Shown here piece by piece: positions 61,510 to 64,000 of a stretch of 64,000 bases of DNA. Below the pieces are notes generated by a model, which was not told where the DNA came from, did not search any database, and worked only from the letters and a program-made list of their open reading frames with translations. A program made the translations under genes and the position numbers. Each line of letters begins with the position of its first letter. The first letter of the stretch is position 1. Source of the DNA: JAGVPT01 sp964439265 (GTDB lineage Bacteria; Bacteroidota; Ignavibacteria; UBA10030; UBA8401). The stretch lies in assembly GCA_964439265.1 (NCBI GenBank), contig CAYTOA010000010.1:1-64000 (forward strand). Direction: 5' to 3'.

Positions 61510-64000
61510 ATGAAAACGAATTTTACCTTATTGGCAGCACTGACATTCGTTGTCATTTTTTGGACGGCGATGCCCGCCATAGGACAAGTATCGGGAGACT
61601 ATCGCTCTTCTGGATCGGGAAATTGGAATGCTGCGCTAACGTGGCAGACCTATGACGGTGCTCTCTGGAATACAGCTGCCGTACCGCCGGATAGTAATGC
61701 AGGAACGATCACAATCCTAAGCGGGCACACAGTGACACTCCCCGTCGGAAGTCCCGATACGGTCAGAAGATCTGCGATCGTTGTGGATGGATATTTAAAG
61801 GATCAGGCTTACTTCACCATGGTCTCCGGTTCGTTGACTGTGGACAGCGGGGCAACATACGAGTTTGCGCATCCATCAAATGCGGGGCAGGGAATTCCAA
61901 AGGCAACGTGGAACACCGGCTCGACGTGTCTCATCACCGGTGTAACAGGCAGCACCACCGGGATCAACGGAAATCAATCCTTTTACAACCTGACCGTCAA
62001 TTGCCCTTCCTGGGCCGGCAGCTTTAATCTCGGCTGGCTCAACGGAACGGTAAACATACGGGGCAACGTCACGGTGCAGAATACTGGAACCGGCCGATGG
62101 CAGTTCTGCGCTCCGCTCGCTGATTCTTCCGTCACGGTGAATATTGCAGGCAATCTGATTATCGATGGCAGTGCCTCTAGTTCATCGGCTGTTGTCGGAG
62201 TAACGTCGAACGGGACAAGCAATGGGTTGACAACGATTATTATTAATGTCATGGGGAATGTGATCGTTACTGGAAATCCGGCAAACAGCACATACACGAA
62301 CTTTGCAGCCTCGCGGGGAAGTCAAGGTTCAACCGGGACAGCAACCTGGAACCTCTATGGAAATTCGTTCTCAATGACAAACGCCACGACTCAGAACTCA
62401 AACCCTACCGGAGCAAAATTTGTCTTTGCGAAGGCTGGCCGGCAGACGATGACGCTTTCTGGAGTTGCATTCTCGAGCGGCTGTCCGGTGGAGGTCAGCA
62501 AAGGGACAACGCTGAGCATGGGCACGAGTGTCATTGGAGGATCCGGAACATTCACTGTTGATTCCGGGGCAACGTTGGAATGCGGACATTATGGCGGCCT
62601 GGACAGCACGCTCTCGAACACCGGGGCTAAGACGCTCAGCAATGCGGCGAGTTACACGTTCAACGGCACGTCCGCTCAAGTGACGGGCTCGTTGATGCCC
62701 ACCACTGTAAAGAACCTCACGGTCAACAACCCTGCCGGCGTCACGATTTCGAAGGCCGACACGATCAATGGAACATTAACGCTCACCAGCGGTATCTTGA
62801 AAATCGGCATCAAAAACATAATTACAAATTCCACCGCCGGCGGATCAGCGACCAGTTACGTCGCGACAGACAGCGGCGGTACGCTCAAAGTGAACGGTGT
62901 CGGAGCTTCACTAACGGTATTTCCAGTGGGCATAACAGGAGGGTATGCACCTGTGTGGATGACAAACTCTGGAACTGTCGATACGATAAAAGTGAGCGTC
63001 ATATCGGACACATTAGGCGGTACGAAAAATGGAGGGGGGAGAGTAAAAGCAAAATGGACCGTTACAGAAAACACTCCTGGAGGATCCAACGCAACCTTGC
63101 AGTTTGGCTGGGTTTCTTCGCTTGAAGACCCTCTGTTCCCCTCCAATCGCGGCGGTAATGCAAAGATCTTTCGCTTGTCTGATACGACGCAAGCGGGCAC
63201 TGGCAGCTACACCACCCAGCTCGTCACAGCGCCGTACACCGTAATGCGGGGCGGCGTAACGGCGTTCGGTACTTTTGCCGTTGGCGGTTTTACAGGGTTT
63301 GTTGCGGGAGATGGAGACTATCGCTCACATCAGTCGGGACTCTGGGCTGACGTGAATACATGGGAACGGAACAACGGAACAATATGGGTGTATCCCGCGC
63401 CATCCGCACCAACTTCGACCGACAGTACGATCGCAATTCAAAACGGTCATACCGTTGAAGTTTCCGACAGTGAGTACGCGGATCAAATTACCGTCAACAC
63501 AGGTGGGACACTGAAGATTGATTCGATGAAGACGCTCGTTGTTGCAGACGGGACAGGGACGGACCTTACAGTCCTTGGCTCGCTCGTGAACGGTGGAACT
63601 TTAACTATTAACAGCGGAGCTGCGCTTTTCGTGGCAAACGGAGGGACGTATGAACATGCCCAGAACGGGGGCACGATTCCGAAAGCAACGTGGAGCAACG
63701 GATCGCTGTGCCGTGTCACAGGATTTACCGGAGCGACCTCATTTGCCGGCGGTGGAAATCAGAATTTCTGCAATTTCGAATGGAATTGTCCCAACCAAAA
63801 CGGAAACGTGATCCTCGGCTTCAATGGAGACACTCTCGCAGGGTATTTCAAAGTGGTGACGAGCAATTCCGGGCAGCTGTACTTTTTTGGCAATTCAAGC
63901 AGCATTGTCACGATCGAAGGAGACGTCATCGTTCAGGGAGGTAATTTTGCCGTGCATGGAACAAGCATTGCGACTAACGATTCCGTTTTTCACTACGGAA
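61510..64000 (+). CDS. large secreted repeat protein, truncated by the window edge
   Basis: This frame stays open for 830 codons to the end of the window. It starts with a signal peptide (MKTNFTLLAALTFVVIFWT...IGQ) and contains two copies of one module. The first begins at SGDYRSSGSGNWNAALTW (about residue 28), the second at GDGDYRSHQSGLWADVNTW (about 601). Each contains a TYE(F/H)A...GIPKATW or GTIPKATW box, a GSTC-like box and NQ(S/N)F(Y/C)N followed by NCP. The boxes recur in the protein encoded at 51441. No enzyme motif is visible; adhesion or glycan binding is a guess. GGAG lies ahead of the ATG. Its C-terminal domain is outside the window. Confidence 0.85.
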   Translation, partial: MKTNFTLLAALTFVVIFWTAMPAIGQVSGDYRSSGSGNWNAALTWQTYDGALWNTAAVPPDSNAGTITILSGHTVTLPVGSPDTVRRSAIVVDGYLKDQAYFTMVSGSLTVDSGATYEFAHPSNAGQGIPKATWNTGSTCLITGVTGSTTGINGNQSFYNLTVNCPSWAGSFNLGWLNGTVNIRGNVTVQNTGTGRWQFCAPLADSSVTVNIAGNLIIDGSASSSSAVVGVTSNGTSNGLTTIIINVMGNVIVTGNPANSTYTNFAASRGSQGSTGTATWNLYGNSFSMTNATTQNSNPTGAKFVFAKAGRQTMTLSGVAFSSGCPVEVSKGTTLSMGTSVIGGSGTFTVDSGATLECGHYGGLDSTLSNTGAKTLSNAASYTFNGTSAQVTGSLMPTTVKNLTVNNPAGVTISKADTINGTLTLTSGILKIGIKNIITNSTAGGSATSYVATDSGGTLKVNGVGASLTVFPVGITGGYAPVWMTNSGTVDTIKVSVISDTLGGTKNGGGRVKAKWTVTENTPGGSNATLQFGWVSSLEDPLFPSNRGGNAKIFRLSDTTQAGTGSYTTQLVTAPYTVMRGGVTAFGTFAVGGFTGFVAGDGDYRSHQSGLWADVNTWERNNGTIWVYPAPSAPTSTDSTIAIQNGHTVEVSDSEYADQITVNTGGTLKIDSMKTLVVADGTGTDLTVLGSLVNGGTLTINSGAALFVANGGTYEHAQNGGTIPKATWSNGSLCRVTGFTGATSFAGGGNQNFCNFEWNCPNQNGNVILGFNGDTLAGYFKVVTSNSGQLYFFGNSSSIVTIEGDVIVQGGNFAVHGTSIATNDSVFHYG

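Overview
The window looks like part of a draft (metagenome-type) assembly of a Bacteroidota-like bacterium, most plausibly from the Ignavibacteria/Chlorobi side. The indications are C-terminal sorting domains carrying an NYPNPFNPST motif (type IX secretion, T9SS), PorV/PorQ-like outer-membrane proteins, a TonB-dependent receptor with a carboxypeptidase-regulatory-like N-terminus, and a mixture of TTGACA/TATAAT-like promoters with one TTTG/TAnnTTTG promoter. This is inference from protein families; no rRNA or tRNA gene is visible. A 100-N scaffold gap lies at 60628-60727, and the last gene runs off the right edge.

Layout. (1) 1-8.6 kb, housekeeping: a palindrome-rich repeat, an OPT-family transporter and peptidase T on the minus strand, then NADP-type glutamate dehydrogenase and a large protein joining receiver-like domains to a PEP-synthase ATP-grasp region. 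(2) 8.7-16.9 kb, signalling: a secreted TPR protein diverges from a tightly packed set encoding a secreted WD40-caspase, a DUF4384 protein and a CHASE2 adenylate/guanylate cyclase; a DUF2279-like membrane protein follows on the other strand. (3) 17.2-40.8 kb, one long co-directional surface-polysaccharide cluster: deacetylase, glycosyltransferases (GT4, GT26, GT9, GT2 types), an initiating sugar-phosphate transferase, a Wzc-like co-polymerase/kinase, a short SLBB protein, a Wzm/Wzt ABC exporter, two methyltransferases, an O-antigen ligase/polymerase, a hybrid histidine kinase with a degenerate catalytic core, a Wzb-like phosphatase and a sugar-1-phosphate nucleotidylyltransferase. (4) 40.8-41.2 kb, a small TauE/SafE permease. 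(5) 42.0-64.0 kb, a pectin-degradation locus behind a near-consensus promoter with an adjacent palindromic operator: two GH28 polygalacturonases, a TonB receptor, a secreted protein of unknown function, two PorV/OmpP1-like outer-membrane proteins, a pectate lyase, a GH105 hydrolase, a LacI regulator, a rhamnogalacturonan acetylesterase fusion, a gap-interrupted pectinesterase and two related multi-module secreted proteins.

How it fits together. The pectin enzymes form a coherent chain: demethylation (pectinesterase), deacetylation (RGAE), backbone cleavage (pectate lyase, GH28) and removal of unsaturated ends (GH105). Uptake is probably by the TonB receptor, although no SusD is present. The LacI protein inside the locus is the natural candidate to bind the operator near 41.68 kb. 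In the polysaccharide cluster, ABC-type export genes sit beside Wzc/Wzy-type genes, so the polymer may be finished by an O-antigen ligase after ABC export.

The most unusual observations are the caspase/DUF4384/CHASE2-cyclase set, the histidine kinase whose phospho-acceptor His is Asn, the SusD-less TonB receptor block coupled to PorV-type proteins, and the acetylesterase fused to a domain I associate with GH88/GH105 enzymes.
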